The notes: generated from the letters alone by a model not told the origin. A stretch of 64,000 nucleotides of DNA from Pseudomonadota bacterium (GCA_016720075.1 JADJXW010000020.1:1-64000), one strand, 5' to 3'. Positions 55,472 through 64,000 are shown, numbered from the stretch's first letter. Numbers and translations: made by a program.

Positions 55472-56020
55472 CTAGTTCTTCACCGGTTCGAGGATGGCGT
55501 CGAGGTTCTGGGAGTCGCAGTACTCCATGAAATCTTCGCGCAGCTGCGCCACCGGCGCGCGCGCGGGCACGTTGATCATCATCTGCACGGCGAACATGGC
55601 CGCGCCGGTCTGGGAGGCGTTGTAGCCCCGGGATACGATTTCGGCGATCTCGATGTGGCGGGCGGTGAAGAAACCGGCCAGGCCCGAGACGATGCCGGCG
55701 TGGTCCGGGCCTATCACATCGATGGAATAGGGGATCAGCTCCTCGCGCAGCGCCCTGGGCTCGGTGCGGCGCACCTGAAGCGAGAGGCCCGCCGATTCGC
55801 CCAGCCGGGCCAGTTCCGACTCCAGGCGGGCGATGGCGTGCCAGTTGCCGGTGACCAGGATCAGCATGCCGAACTCGCCGCCCAGGGGCAGCATGCGACT
55901 TTCACTTATGCTGGCGCCGCAGTCGGCGACGGTGCGTACCACTTCATGGGCGAGACCTGGACGGTCCTTGCCGATGGCCGAGACGGCCAGGAACTGCTTC
56001 ATGCTGCCAGAAATTGCCAC
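55472..56020 (-). CDS. gcvR: Glycine cleavage system regulator GcvR-like ACT protein
   Basis: 182-residue protein of two ACT domains: FLAVSAIGKDRPGLAHEVVRT and YSIDVIGPDHAGIVSGLAGFF. In E. coli GcvR binds GcvA and blocks activation of gcvTHP; no gcv genes are in the window. The start may be GTG 56020 or ATG 56002. It leads the gcvR-bcp-phoH-bepA-mlaA run and is divergent from dapA. Confidence 0.88.
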   Translation of the reverse strand: MAISGSMKQFLAVSAIGKDRPGLAHEVVRTVADCGASISESRMLPLGGEFGMLILVTGNWHAIARLESELARLGESAGLSLQVRRTEPRALREELIPYSIDVIGPDHAGIVSGLAGFFTARHIEIAEIVSRGYNASQTGAAMFAVQMMINVPARAPVAQLREDFMEYCDSQNLDAILEPVKN

Positions 56021-56165
56021 GATCGGGACGCAGTCTAGGCAATCGGGGCACAGGTTGCGAGGCCTTCCGATGCTTGCCGGGGACGGCAGCCGGCCCGTAA
56101 CATCGCGCGCCTGTCTTCACGTCCACATCCCACGGGAATAGCCCGCCAGGAGCCGTCGTTCCAGC

Positions 56166-57068
56166 ATGTCCTCGCCGCTTGTTTCCGGACCTCAGGTAGC
56201 CATCGTCACGCCATTTCGCGACGACGGGCAGATCGATTGGCAGGCCTGGTCGCGCCTGCTCGACTGGCATGTCGCCAGCGGCACTTCAGGTGTCGTGGTT
56301 GGGGGCACCACCGGTGAATCCCCCACGCTCAGCGACGCCGAGCTGGTTGAACTCACGCAGCGCGCTCGCGCGCAGGTGGGCACGCGTCTGCAGATCATCG
56401 TGGGCTGCGGCACCAACAGCACCGCCGGCACCGTGGAGCGCGTACGGCAGTTCTCCGCGCTGCGGCCGGATGGCCTGCTGCTGGTGACGCCCGCCTACAA
56501 TCGTCCCTCGCAGGAAGGCCTGTACCGGCACTACGAGGCAGCGGCCCAGGCATCCCAGGTCCCGGTGATCCTCTACAACGTGCCCTCGCGCACGGCGGTT
56601 GACCTGTTGCCTGAAACCGCGGCCCGACTCGCCAAGCTGCCACGCGTGGCGGGCATCAAGGAGGCAGTGGCCTCGATGCAGCGCGTGCGCGACCTGGTGT
56701 CGCTGTGTCCGCCGGGTTTCGGCGTGCTGTCGGGCGATGACGCCAGCTCCCGCGAGGCCCTGCGCAACGGCGCCACGGGCGTCATTTCGGTGACCGGCAA
56801 TGTTGCGCCTGCGCTGATGAGCCAGATGGTCGGCGCCCAGCTCGCCCGCGATGATGGCCGAGCCGCGGAACTGGATGCCCGCCTGGCGGGTCTGCATCAG
56901 TCACTGTTCCTCGAAGCCAACCCTATTCCGGTCAAGTGGGCCCTGCAGCGCATGGGCATGATGCGGGGAGCCCTGCGGCTGCCGCTGACACCACTGGCCC
57001 AGCGCCACCACGCGGCCGTCGAGGCGGCGCTGGCGCAGGCCGGAATCCCGCTGGCGGCCGCCGCCTGA
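56166..57068 (+). CDS. dapA: 4-Hydroxy-tetrahydrodipicolinate synthase
   Basis: First enzyme of the lysine/diaminopimelate branch, condensing pyruvate and aspartate semialdehyde. 300 residues. Schiff-base Lys165 (VAGIKEA), catalytic Tyr137 (LYNVPSRT) and the GGTTGESPTL loop are present. ATG 56166 matches the family start. A lipoprotein gene follows, as commonly in gammaproteobacteria. Confidence 0.96.
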   Translation: MSSPLVSGPQVAIVTPFRDDGQIDWQAWSRLLDWHVASGTSGVVVGGTTGESPTLSDAELVELTQRARAQVGTRLQIIVGCGTNSTAGTVERVRQFSALRPDGLLLVTPAYNRPSQEGLYRHYEAAAQASQVPVILYNVPSRTAVDLLPETAARLAKLPRVAGIKEAVASMQRVRDLVSLCPPGFGVLSGDDASSREALRNGATGVISVTGNVAPALMSQMVGAQLARDDGRAAELDARLAGLHQSLFLEANPIPVKWALQRMGMMRGALRLPLTPLAQRHHAAVEAALAQAGIPLAAAA

Positions 57069-57084
57069 CATCACCTGGGAATAC

Positions 57085-57363
57085 ATGAATCGCTCAAAGA
57101 TCCTGCTGACCGCCACGCTGTGCGTGAGCTTCGCCGTCCTGCCGGGCTGCAAGCGGCTTTTTGCCCGCAGCTGCAGCAAGCCGCAGGTCTACGCCGAGGC
57201 CCAGACGCTGCCGCCGCTTCGGATCCCGGTGGGTCTGGATGGCCCTGACACGCGGGCGGCGCTGAAGATTCCCGACCTGAATGAGCCGGAAGCCCCTCGC
57301 GGGCCCACCGATCCGTGCCTGGAGGAGCCGCCTGCATTCGTACCTTTCCGGCATGATCCGCCC
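57085..57363 (+). CDS. Small lipoprotein downstream of dapA, open into dnaX
   Basis: 93 codons before the dnaX ATG. It starts MNRSKILLTATLCVSFAVLPGC with a lipobox-like LPGC (Cys22), then PPLRIPVGLDGPDTRAALKIPDLNE and CLEEPPAF. The content resembles the short lipoproteins located after dapA, the BamC position. No stop codon separates it from dnaX, so the frame continues into DnaX. In either other frame a TGA appears within about 15 bp of the dnaX start, so one missing or extra base near 57330-57360 would give a normal end. Confidence 0.6.
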
Positions 57364-59076
57364 ATGAGTTACACAGCCCTCGCCCGCAAGTGGCGTCCCC
57401 GAAGTTTTGAAGAGCTCTCGGGCCAGGAGCATGTGCGTGGGGCGCTGGCCAACGCGCTGACCGCGGGCCGGGTGCACCATGCCTTTCTGTTCACCGGCAC
57501 GCGCGGCGTTGGCAAGACCACCATCGCGCGCATCTTCGCCAAGTGCCTGAACTGCGATGGCGGCGTCACCGCCACGCCCTGCGGCCAGTGCGCGGCCTGT
57601 ACCGATATCGATGCCGGCCGATTCGTCGATCTGCTGGAAGTGGACGCCGCCTCGCGCACCAAGGTCGAGGACACCCGCGAGCTGCTCGACAATGTGCAGT
57701 ACATGCCCAGCCGGGGCCGCTACAAGATCTACCTCATCGACGAAGTGCACATGCTCTCGGCGCATTCCTTCAATGCGCTGCTGAAGACGCTCGAGGAGCC
57801 GCCGCCGCATGTGAAGTTCCTGCTGGCCACCACCGACCCGCAGCGCCTGCCCATCACGGTGCTGTCGCGCTGCCTGCAGTTCAATCTCAAGCGCCTGTCC
57901 GTGGGCGTGATCTCGGCGCGGCTCACGCACATCCTCAAGGAAGAGGGCATTGCCGCCGAACCCGCCGCGGTGCGCCTGGTGGCGACGGCCGCCGATGGTT
58001 CGCTGCGAGATGCGCTGTCGCTGCTCGACCAGCTGCTTGCCTTCGGTGGTGCGCGCGAAGTGCGCGAGGCCGAGGCCCGCGCCATGCTGGGTACCGTGGA
58101 TCGGCAACAGGTTGTGCAGCTTGCAAAGCTGCTGGCTGCCGGCGACATGGCGGCGCTGCTGGCCGGCGCGCGCGCGCTCGATGACTTCTCTCCCGACTAC
58201 CTCGCGCTGCTCGAGGAGCTGAACAGCCTGCTGGCGCGCGTGGCGTTGTACCAGGCCGCTGGCACGGCCTATGACGAGGAAGAGGAAGTGCCCGCGGCGA
58301 CGCTGGCCGAACTGGCCGCGGCGATCGCGCCCGAAGACCTGCAGCTGTTCTACCAGGTCGGCCTCACCGGACGGCGAGACCTGCCACTGATCAATGACCA
58401 GCGCAGCGGTTTTGCCATGACGCTGGTGCGCATGCTGGCGTTCAGGCCCGGCGCTGAAAATGCGTCGCCACATGCGGCCAGGGGCGGTGCTGCCGGCGCA
58501 GGGGTCACTGCGGCGGCGCGCGCCACCGGCGCCGGAGCCGCTCGCGCGGCCGCCGCGGGTGCGCCCGCTGCTACACCTGCCTCGATCTCCGCGGCCGCAT
58601 CACCCGCGCCGTCAGGCGTGCCGACTGCACCTGTGGTTCCAGCGGGCCCTGCTGTCGGAGCGCTGGCGCTCGAGCCTGCGAACTGGCCTGCCATCATCGA
58701 ACGCATGGTGGAGCAGGGGCTCGCCGGGCTTGCCCGGCAGCTGGCCTCGCATTGCGCGCTGGCTGGCCGTCAGGGAGCGATGGTACGGCTGCTGCTGGAC
58801 CCGCGCAGCCAGTCCATCCGCACGCGCGGCAACGAGGAAAAACTGGCCGCCGCGCTGTCGCGCTATGCCGGCGAGGCGCTGCGGGTGCAGATCGAGCTGG
58901 CCGAGGGCCCGGCGCCGGTAACGCCGGCGCGTGAACGGGCGGCGCAGGCCGATGAGCGCCTGGAGCGCGCGCGCGTCGCGCTCGAGGAAGACCCGAACAT
59001 CCAGGCGTTGCGCTCGCAGCTGGGCGCCACGATTTTCGCGGACTCCGTCCGGCCCAATTTCACCGAGGAGAACTGA
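57364..59076 (+). CDS. dnaX: DNA polymerase III subunit gamma/tau
   Basis: Clamp-loader ATPase of 570 residues from ATG 57364. MSYTALARKWRPRSFEEL starts the family. Walker A GTRGVGKT is at 45-52. Zinc ligands are Cys64, Cys73, Cys76 and Cys79. The sensor motif LSRCLQFNLKRL follows. A long Ala/Pro linker (about 375-435) leads to the tau-specific C-terminal domain. No A-rich slippery site for gamma is evident. The ORF is continuous with the upstream lipoprotein frame. Confidence 0.95.
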   Translation: MSYTALARKWRPRSFEELSGQEHVRGALANALTAGRVHHAFLFTGTRGVGKTTIARIFAKCLNCDGGVTATPCGQCAACTDIDAGRFVDLLEVDAASRTKVEDTRELLDNVQYMPSRGRYKIYLIDEVHMLSAHSFNALLKTLEEPPPHVKFLLATTDPQRLPITVLSRCLQFNLKRLSVGVISARLTHILKEEGIAAEPAAVRLVATAADGSLRDALSLLDQLLAFGGAREVREAEARAMLGTVDRQQVVQLAKLLAAGDMAALLAGARALDDFSPDYLALLEELNSLLARVALYQAAGTAYDEEEEVPAATLAELAAAIAPEDLQLFYQVGLTGRRDLPLINDQRSGFAMTLVRMLAFRPGAENASPHAARGGAAGAGVTAAARATGAGAARAAAAGAPAATPASISAAASPAPSGVPTAPVVPAGPAVGALALEPANWPAIIERMVEQGLAGLARQLASHCALAGRQGAMVRLLLDPRSQSIRTRGNEEKLAAALSRYAGEALRVQIELAEGPAPVTPARERAAQADERLERARVALEEDPNIQALRSQLGATIFADSVRPNFTEEN

Positions 59077-59080
59077 TCCC

Positions 59081-59404
59081 ATGCGAGGCAACATCGGCAA
59101 TCTGCTCAAGCAGGCGCAGGCCGTGCAGGAAAACCTGCAGAAGGCGCAGGCTCAGGTGGCCCAGATCTCAGCCACGGGCGAGGCGGGCGGTGGCATGGTC
59201 AAGGTCACGCTGAACGGCAAGCATGAGGCCCTGCGCGTGCAGATCGATCCGGCGCTGCTCAGCGAGGAGCGCGAGATGCTCGAGGACCTGGTTGCCGCCG
59301 CGATCAACGACGCCACCCACAAGGTGGGCGTGGCGGTGAACGAGAAGATGTCGGGCGCCATGGCGGGCCTGCAGCTTCCGCCCGGCATGAAGCTGCCGTT
59401 CTGA
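59081..59404 (+). CDS. ybaB: YbaB/EbfC nucleoid-associated protein
   Basis: 107-residue DNA-binding protein with LLKQAQAVQENLQKAQAQVAQ, VKVTLNGKHEALRVQIDP and the C-terminal GLQLPPGMKLPF. It belongs to the dnaX-ybaB-recR cluster. GAGGAG lies upstream of ATG 59081. Confidence 0.95.
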   Translation: MRGNIGNLLKQAQAVQENLQKAQAQVAQISATGEAGGGMVKVTLNGKHEALRVQIDPALLSEEREMLEDLVAAAINDATHKVGVAVNEKMSGAMAGLQLPPGMKLPF

Positions 59405-60000
59405 AGCACTCTCCGGCACTGTCGCGTCTGATTGACGCGCTGCATGCGTTGCCGGGCATCGGGCCGAAGTCGGCGCAGCGGCTGGCTTTCCGGCTGCTGC
59501 AGGATGAGCGTGGCGCGGCGCAGGAACTTTCCGAAGCCGTCACCGTGGCGCTGGAGCGCGTCGGGCGCTGCGGACGCTGCCGCATGCTGGCCGAAGGCGA
59601 ACTGTGCGAACTGTGCGCCTCGCAGGCGCGGGATGATTCGCAGCTGTGCGTGGTGGAATCCCCGGCCGATGTCCTGGCGGTGGAGAACTCCGGCGCCTAT
59701 CGCGGCCGCTATTTCGTGCTGATGGGGCATCTGTCGCCACTGGATGGCATCGGTCCGGCCGAACTGGGCCTGCACGAGCTTGACCTGCTGCTGGCCGAAG
59801 GGCGCGTGCGCGAGGTCATCCTTGCCACCAATTCCACCGTGGAGGGCGAGGCCACCGCGCATGTGGTTTCGGAACTGGCGCGCACCCGCGGCCTGTCGGT
59901 GACGCGCATCGCGCAGGGCGTGCCCTTCGGGGGCGAACTGGAATACGTGGATGGCGGCACGCTGGCGCACGCGCTGACCGGTCGCCAGCAGGTGGGCTGA
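59401..60000 (+). CDS. recR: Recombination protein RecR
   Basis: 199-residue recombination mediator of RecFOR. The helix-hairpin-helix segment LPGIGPKSAQRLAF, zinc finger CGRCRMLAEGELCELC and Toprim domain (LCVVESPADVLAVENSGAYRG) are present. CTG 59401, overlapping the ybaB stop as CTGA, gives the full N-terminus HSPALSRLIDALHALPG and the normal family length. The first canonical start is TTG 59449, which would lose 16 residues. Confidence 0.92.
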   Translation: MKHSPALSRLIDALHALPGIGPKSAQRLAFRLLQDERGAAQELSEAVTVALERVGRCGRCRMLAEGELCELCASQARDDSQLCVVESPADVLAVENSGAYRGRYFVLMGHLSPLDGIGPAELGLHELDLLLAEGRVREVILATNSTVEGEATAHVVSELARTRGLSVTRIAQGVPFGGELEYVDGGTLAHALTGRQQVG

Positions 60001-60015
60001 GCCGGTGCAGGCGGA

Positions 60016-60957
60016 TCAGCGGCGGCGCGCGGCGCGTTCCGAGGCGGGCCGTTTCTCCCAGAGCTGATCGTAGAGCCGGCGCAGGCGCCGGTAACTCTCG
60101 TAGCGGCGCGAGGCCATGCCGCCTGACTGCACCGCTTCGCGCACCGCGCAATGCGGCTCCTGCAGGTGCCGGCAATCGAGGAAGCGGCAGCCCTGCGCAA
60201 GACTCGCCACTTCGCGGAATCCCAGCGCCCTGGGTTCCAGGTCGTCGATGGCAGGGGCGAAGTCGCGCACGCCGGGCGAATCGATGATCCGTCCCCCATC
60301 CACCGCATACAGCCGCGACGCGGTCGTGGTGTGCCGGCCTTCCTCGTCCTTGATCAGCGCGCCAACCGCGATTTCCGCCGGATCATCGGTGAGCTGGCGC
60401 GTGAGTGATGATTTTCCCACGCCCGACTGGCCTGCGAACACGGTGGTGTGCCCGGCGAGCGCGGCGCGCAGCGGTGCGAGCGTGGCGGGGCTGGCAACCG
60501 CCTGCGCCGCGCTGATGTCGCACAACGCGTAGCCGATCGCAGCATACGGTTGCAGCTGCTCGCGCAAGGCGGCATGCTCAGGCAGTTCGCTCTTGTTGCA
60601 GACGATGAGCACCGCGAGGCCCGCGCATTCGGCGGCGCTGATGAAGCGGTCGACCACGAACAGGTCGGGCGCGGGCTGCGGCGCCACGACCACCGCCAGC
60701 TGCGTGAGGTTGGCGGCCATGGCTTCGCTGCGTCCGCGCAGCGACGTGCGCCGCAGCACCGTCTCGCGCGGCAGCACGGCAACCACCACGGTCTCGCCGC
60801 CGTTTGTCTCGCAGCGCACGCGGTCGCCGCACACGATCTCGTGCGAACGTCCCTGTGGACGCGCCTTGCGCGCCTCGCCTGCGTTTTCACGCAGCAACAG
60901 GTGACGCCCGAATGTGGCGATGACTTCGGTGTTCAAGCGCGGCGGATCCGGGCGCAC
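60016..60957 (-). CDS. rsgA: Small ribosomal subunit biogenesis GTPase RsgA
   Basis: Circularly permuted GTPase that tests 30S maturation. OB-like N-terminal domain (TEVIATFGRHLLL), G domain with permuted motifs NKSEL and GQSGVGKSSL, and C-terminal zinc site (CRFLDCRHLQEPHC). About 313 residues from GTG 60957. The ORF also opens at ATG 61032, but that would leave only 17 bp to divergent orn and has no homology in the extra part. Confidence 0.92.
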   Translation of the reverse strand: MRPDPPRLNTEVIATFGRHLLLRENAGEARKARPQGRSHEIVCGDRVRCETNGGETVVVAVLPRETVLRRTSLRGRSEAMAANLTQLAVVVAPQPAPDLFVVDRFISAAECAGLAVLIVCNKSELPEHAALREQLQPYAAIGYALCDISAAQAVASPATLAPLRAALAGHTTVFAGQSGVGKSSLTRQLTDDPAEIAVGALIKDEEGRHTTTASRLYAVDGGRIIDSPGVRDFAPAIDDLEPRALGFREVASLAQGCRFLDCRHLQEPHCAVREAVQSGGMASRRYESYRRLRRLYDQLWEKRPASERAARRR

Positions 60958-61049
60958 GCGTAGCGCGACGGAGAATGTGGCATGCGTGCCATAAGCAGTT
61001 TCCCTAGAATGCCATAGTCGGCATCGGGACATGACCTTGTGAGGACGGA

Positions 61050-61637
61050 GTGCAGCATCGCGACAACCTGATCTGGATCGACCTGGAGATGACCGGGCTC
61101 AGCACCGACACGGATTCGATCATCGAGATCGCCACCGTGGTGACGGACGCGCAGCTTCGCGTGCTGGCCGAGGGTCCCGTGTTCGCCATCCAGACGCCCG
61201 AGGCGATGCTGCTGGCGATGGATGAATGGAACACGCGCCAGCATGGCGCAAGCGGCCTGGTGCAGCGCATCCGCGCCAGCAACGTGACGCTGGCGATGGC
61301 CGAGGAGCGGACGCTGGAGTTCCTGCGGCAGTGGGTGCCGGGTGGCAATTCCCCCATGTGCGGCAACAGCATCTGCCAGGACCGGCGTTTCCTTGCCCGC
61401 CAGATGCCGCAGCTCGAGCGCTATTTCCATTACCGCAACCTGGATGTCAGCACCGTGAAGGAGCTGGCGCGTCGTTGGGCGCCGCAACTGGCCGCGGGAT
61501 TCAGCAAGCAGGCATCGCATCTGGCGCTGGCCGACATCCACGACTCCATCCGCGAACTGCAGTTCTACCGCCGGCAGCTGTTCGTCTCCGCGGCCCAGGA
61601 GCCCGGCGCGCCCGACCTGGGGGACATGCCTGCATGA
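61050..61637 (+). CDS. orn: Oligoribonuclease
   Basis: DEDDh 3'-5' exonuclease that clears 2-5 nt RNAs and pGpG. 195 residues from GTG 61050. IWIDLEMTGL holds Asp11 and Glu13. CGNSICQDRRFL and the HLALADIHDSI region carry the remaining acidic residues and His. It overlaps the DUF1249 gene by ATGA, typical of gammaproteobacteria. Confidence 0.96.
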   Translation: MQHRDNLIWIDLEMTGLSTDTDSIIEIATVVTDAQLRVLAEGPVFAIQTPEAMLLAMDEWNTRQHGASGLVQRIRASNVTLAMAEERTLEFLRQWVPGGNSPMCGNSICQDRRFLARQMPQLERYFHYRNLDVSTVKELARRWAPQLAAGFSKQASHLALADIHDSIRELQFYRRQLFVSAAQEPGAPDLGDMPA

Positions 61638-62116
61638 GCGTGCTGTCGGCGGACGTGCTGCTGCCCGTGTCCTGGTCCACGCGCCCGCGCGGCTTTGGCG
61701 CGCTGATGGCGCTGTACGAAAGCAACTACCTGCGGCTGCTGCAGCTGTGCGGTGATCCGGCGATGCTGCGCGGCGAGCGCGTCTCGCGCGTGGCGGGTGG
61801 CTGCGACCTGAAGCTCGCGGTGGTGGAGCAGTGCGCGTACACGACCACGCTGGGCCTCACGCACCTGTTCCATGACCACAATGCGGTGGGGCCGGGGCTT
61901 GCCACCTTCCTGACATACCCGGATGTGCGGGTGCGCGTCTACTGTGACGCGCGTCTCGCGCAGGCCCAGCACTGGCCTTCGGACAGGCCGGAACCCTTCG
62001 GCCGAGATCCGCTGCAGTCGGAGCGTGAACTGGAGCACCGCTGGGTGCACAACACGATGTTAAACAAGTGGCTGGAATACTGCCTGGAGCTGGGCCACTC
62101 GCTGCGAACCGCGTGA
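61634..62116 (+). CDS. DUF1249 family protein
   Basis: 160-residue soluble protein with the DUF1249 core: ALYESNYLRLLQL, YPDVRVRVYCDARLAQAQ and MLNKWLEYCLELGH. The family is of unknown function and gammaproteobacterial. It begins at ATG 61634 inside the orn stop. Confidence 0.85.
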   Translation: MSVLSADVLLPVSWSTRPRGFGALMALYESNYLRLLQLCGDPAMLRGERVSRVAGGCDLKLAVVEQCAYTTTLGLTHLFHDHNAVGPGLATFLTYPDVRVRVYCDARLAQAQHWPSDRPEPFGRDPLQSERELEHRWVHNTMLNKWLEYCLELGHSLRTA

Positions 62117-62168
62117 TGCCCGGGTCCGGGCGCGCCCGCTTGGCGGCGCCGGACACGGGATCGACGCA

Positions 62169-63227
62169 TTGATTACGCAGTACTTCAACTGGATCGGCAG
62201 GCTCTTCAAGAGCCGCGTGGTGCTGACGCATCCTGATGCGCCGGACGACACGCGCGTGGTCAACCTGTTCAGGAACCGCGCCGGCCTCAAGAAGGAACTG
62301 GGCGACGCCCAGGACGAGATCCACCGGCTGCGCGATCGCGTGAAACTGCAGGAGGCCGCCACCGCGCGCGTGCGCGAGCAGCTCGAGGCGCTCGAGGGCC
62401 GACTGGCCGCGCCACACGCCGGACTCAACGCGCTGCTGCATTACCAGCTGCGTGACCTGTGGGCGACCGCTCATTCCCAGATCGCGTCGCTGGTGCGGGA
62501 AGTGGCGCAGCTGCGCGAGGACCGCGAGCGGCGCCAGTTCCTGGCCGATGTGAACCGCCAGACCTTCGAGCGCCAGCAGGCCGCGCGGGCGCAGCTCGCC
62601 GATGCCGAGCGCATGCATGCCGATGTGCGCGGCAAGCTGGCCAGCATCAATCGCGCATTGGATGCAGCCCGCAGCTGGTGGAAGTACTTCACGCGCCGCG
62701 AGCTGCTGCGCCGGCGCCTGGTGATGCAGGCCGAGCTCGCCACGGCCGATGAGCTGCTGCAGAACGCACGCCTTGAGCTGCAGCAGGTGGAAGAGCAGGG
62801 TGGCGCGAAGTTCCCCGGGTTGTCGCTGGAGGCCAGGCGCCTGCTGAACCTCACCTCGCTGGCCTGTGCCTGCACGCTGGCCGTGCGGTTGACGCCGGCC
62901 ACGCTGCTGGAGCGGGTGCAGGACGCCATGAGCCGTGGTGAGCCGAAATCAGAGCAACGCACCGAGGCCTCTGCATACCTCGGCGCCATGCAGGAGATCG
63001 CGCGGGCCAGGGCTGCCATGCTGCAGGGCCAGCCGGCGCTGCAGGCCGACGTGCGCAAGCTGGTGGACAGGCTGGCGGCAGCAGCCAGTTACCGCACGCC
63101 GGCGGAAACGGTGCCGGTGGATGCCTCCGTGGTCGGTGTGCTGCGCGCCGAGGCGCGCCCCGAGGGCGCGCAGTTCGACGTGCTGGGCCAGGATCTGTGG
63201 AGCGTCTCGGACCTGTTCTACGAGTAG
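62169..63227 (+). CDS. Coiled-coil protein of unknown function
   Basis: 352 residues from TTG 62169. No family is recognised. A short N-terminal hydrophobic patch (YFNWIGRLF) precedes long charged helices rich in Glu, Arg, Ala, Leu and Gln (residues about 40-215), pointing to coiled coils. The C-terminal part (RRLLNLTSLACACTLAVRL, ASAYLGAMQEIARARAAM, FDVLGQDLWSVSDLFYE) is less repetitive. No signal peptide or catalytic motif is visible. It is convergent with the S41 protease by 12 bp. Confidence 0.7.
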   Translation: MITQYFNWIGRLFKSRVVLTHPDAPDDTRVVNLFRNRAGLKKELGDAQDEIHRLRDRVKLQEAATARVREQLEALEGRLAAPHAGLNALLHYQLRDLWATAHSQIASLVREVAQLREDRERRQFLADVNRQTFERQQAARAQLADAERMHADVRGKLASINRALDAARSWWKYFTRRELLRRRLVMQAELATADELLQNARLELQQVEEQGGAKFPGLSLEARRLLNLTSLACACTLAVRLTPATLLERVQDAMSRGEPKSEQRTEASAYLGAMQEIARARAAMLQGQPALQADVRKLVDRLAAAASYRTPAETVPVDASVVGVLRAEARPEGAQFDVLGQDLWSVSDLFYE

Positions 63228-63239
63228 TGCCAGCCGGCG

Positions 63240-64000
63240 CTACGGCGCCGGCGTGCTGTTCGAGCCATCCTGCCGCTTGGCCACGGTGCGTGCCGGTGGC
63301 TTCACGCCATCGGTCACGATATCGGCGGTGATCTGCAGCGTGCGATCGAGCAGCACGTCCGGCACCTTCTCGCCGTTGGTCTCGTCCGATGCATCCATCG
63401 CCACGACGGTTTCAAAGGGCGTCTTGCCCTTGTCCGCGCGGCGCGAGTTCTCGCGCGCCAGGCGCGCCGCATCCAGCACGGCGCGTTCAGCCTTGCGCTC
63501 CTCGAGGTTCAGCGACAGCGACTTCTGCGCGCGCAGCGCGTCGTTCGCCGCGATGCTGGCCACCAGCCACTGGAAGTCCGGATCGGACTTGCTGCGTTCG
63601 GCTTCGGCCTTCTCGAGCGCCAGCGCCGCGGGCAGCGCGCGTGCGGCCGTCTGGTGCTGGAAGCGCGCGGCCGCGATGCGATCCCACGGCAGGGCGTCGT
63701 CCAGCGAGCTCTCGCCCACCTCGGTCATGTCGATGGGCGAGGGCAGCGCGATGTCCGGTTCCACGCCGCGATGCTGGGTGCTCTCGCCGGTGACGCGGTA
63801 GAACTTGCCGATGGTCACGGTCAGCTGGCCTTCCACCGGCTTCTGCGTCCAGCGATCGAGCGAGATCAGGTTCTGCACCGTGCCCTTGCCGAAGGTGCGC
63901 TGGCCGACGACGTAGCCGCGGCCGTAGTCCTGGATCGCGCCGGCGAAGATCTCGGACGCCGAGGCGCTGTAGCGATCCACCAGCACGACCAGCGGGCCAT
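63240..64000 (-). CDS. prc: C-terminal processing protease (S41, Prc/Tsp type), partial
   Basis: The window holds the last 253 or so codons. The catalytic Ser is in DRYSASASEIFAGA and the Lys in RTFGKGTVQNLI. The downstream tail is long and charged, as in the large periplasmic Prc/Tsp that degrades tagged and misfolded proteins and cuts peptidoglycan enzymes. The N-terminal and PDZ domains lie beyond the right edge. Confidence 0.9.
   Translation of the reverse strand, partial: GPLVVLVDRYSASASEIFAGAIQDYGRGYVVGQRTFGKGTVQNLISLDRWTQKPVEGQLTVTIGKFYRVTGESTQHRGVEPDIALPSPIDMTEVGESSLDDALPWDRIAAARFQHQTAARALPAALALEKAEAERSKSDPDFQWLVASIAANDALRAQKSLSLNLEERKAERAVLDAARLARENSRRADKGKTPFETVVAMDASDETNGEKVPDVLLDRTLQITADIVTDGVKPPARTVAKRQDGSNSTPAP

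Overview
The window is GC-rich, densely coded bacterial chromosome. Its gene content and order point to a gammaproteobacterium: rnr-rlmB, rpsF-rpsR-rplI-dnaB-alr, radA, ffh, rpsP-rimM-trmD-rplS, an Mla lipid-transport operon, gcvR-bcp, dapA-lipoprotein, dnaX-ybaB-recR, orn and a DUF1249 gene. The large TonB receptors, PQQ dehydrogenase, DUF6152 and DUF8021 genes resemble the accessory content of environmental Steroidobacterales/Nevskiales-type lineages. That placement is inference; no database was searched.

Layout. (1) 1-6755 holds remnants of a thiamine-pyrophosphate enzyme, a TonB-dependent receptor, a small exported protein, a DUF6152 protein and a further exported protein. All are recognisable at the amino-acid level but interrupted by many indels, unlike the rest of the window. 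(2) 6796-6951 is a tRNA-Leu(CAG) with promoter and terminator. (3) 7150-9845 is rnr-rlmB. (4) 9941-20675 is an accessory catabolic block: LigAB-type extradiol dioxygenase, cytochrome P450, TonB receptor, PQQ quinohaemoprotein dehydrogenase, SMP-30-like lipoprotein and a duplicated DUF8021 protein. It lies between rlmB and rpsF, which are usually close together. (5) 20748-24388 is rpsF-rpsR-rplI-dnaB-alr. (6) 24408-26605 has divergent bfr/bfd around a perfect palindrome, then an FHA gene and a PP2C gene, both damaged. (7) 26771-39897 has radA, ffh, a serine hydrolase, the rpsP operon, sppA, a queuosine-precursor transporter, pntAA-pntAB-pntB and small envelope and phosphatase genes. (8) 39900-46145 is a complete suf operon (sufR-B-C-D-S-U-T) with an operator over its promoter. 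(9) 46291-52025 has aldolase, mlaFEDCB, a PLP dehydratase and mlaA. (10) 52040-56020 is gcvR-bcp-phoH-bepA-mlaA on the minus strand. (11) 56166-64000 has dapA, a lipoprotein ORF running into dnaX, ybaB, recR, rsgA, orn, a DUF1249 gene, a coiled-coil protein and a partial S41 protease.

How the genes fit together. The catabolic block reads as uptake (TonB receptor), periplasmic oxidation (PQQ dehydrogenase, SMP-30-like protein, DUF8021 protein) and cytoplasmic oxidation (P450, then ring cleavage by LigAB) of an unidentified, probably aromatic or terpenoid-like, substrate. This is the best candidate for an undescribed system. Suf, Bfr/Bfd and their palindromic sites form an iron and Fe-S group. 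mlaFEDCB, mlaA and bepA form an outer-membrane maintenance group.

Data quality. Single-base indels break otherwise well-conserved genes (pntB, phoH, the FHA gene, the SMP-30 gene), often in homopolymers. The left end is far worse. Residual consensus error from long reads is the simplest explanation, so the frameshifted genes should not be called dead on this sequence alone.
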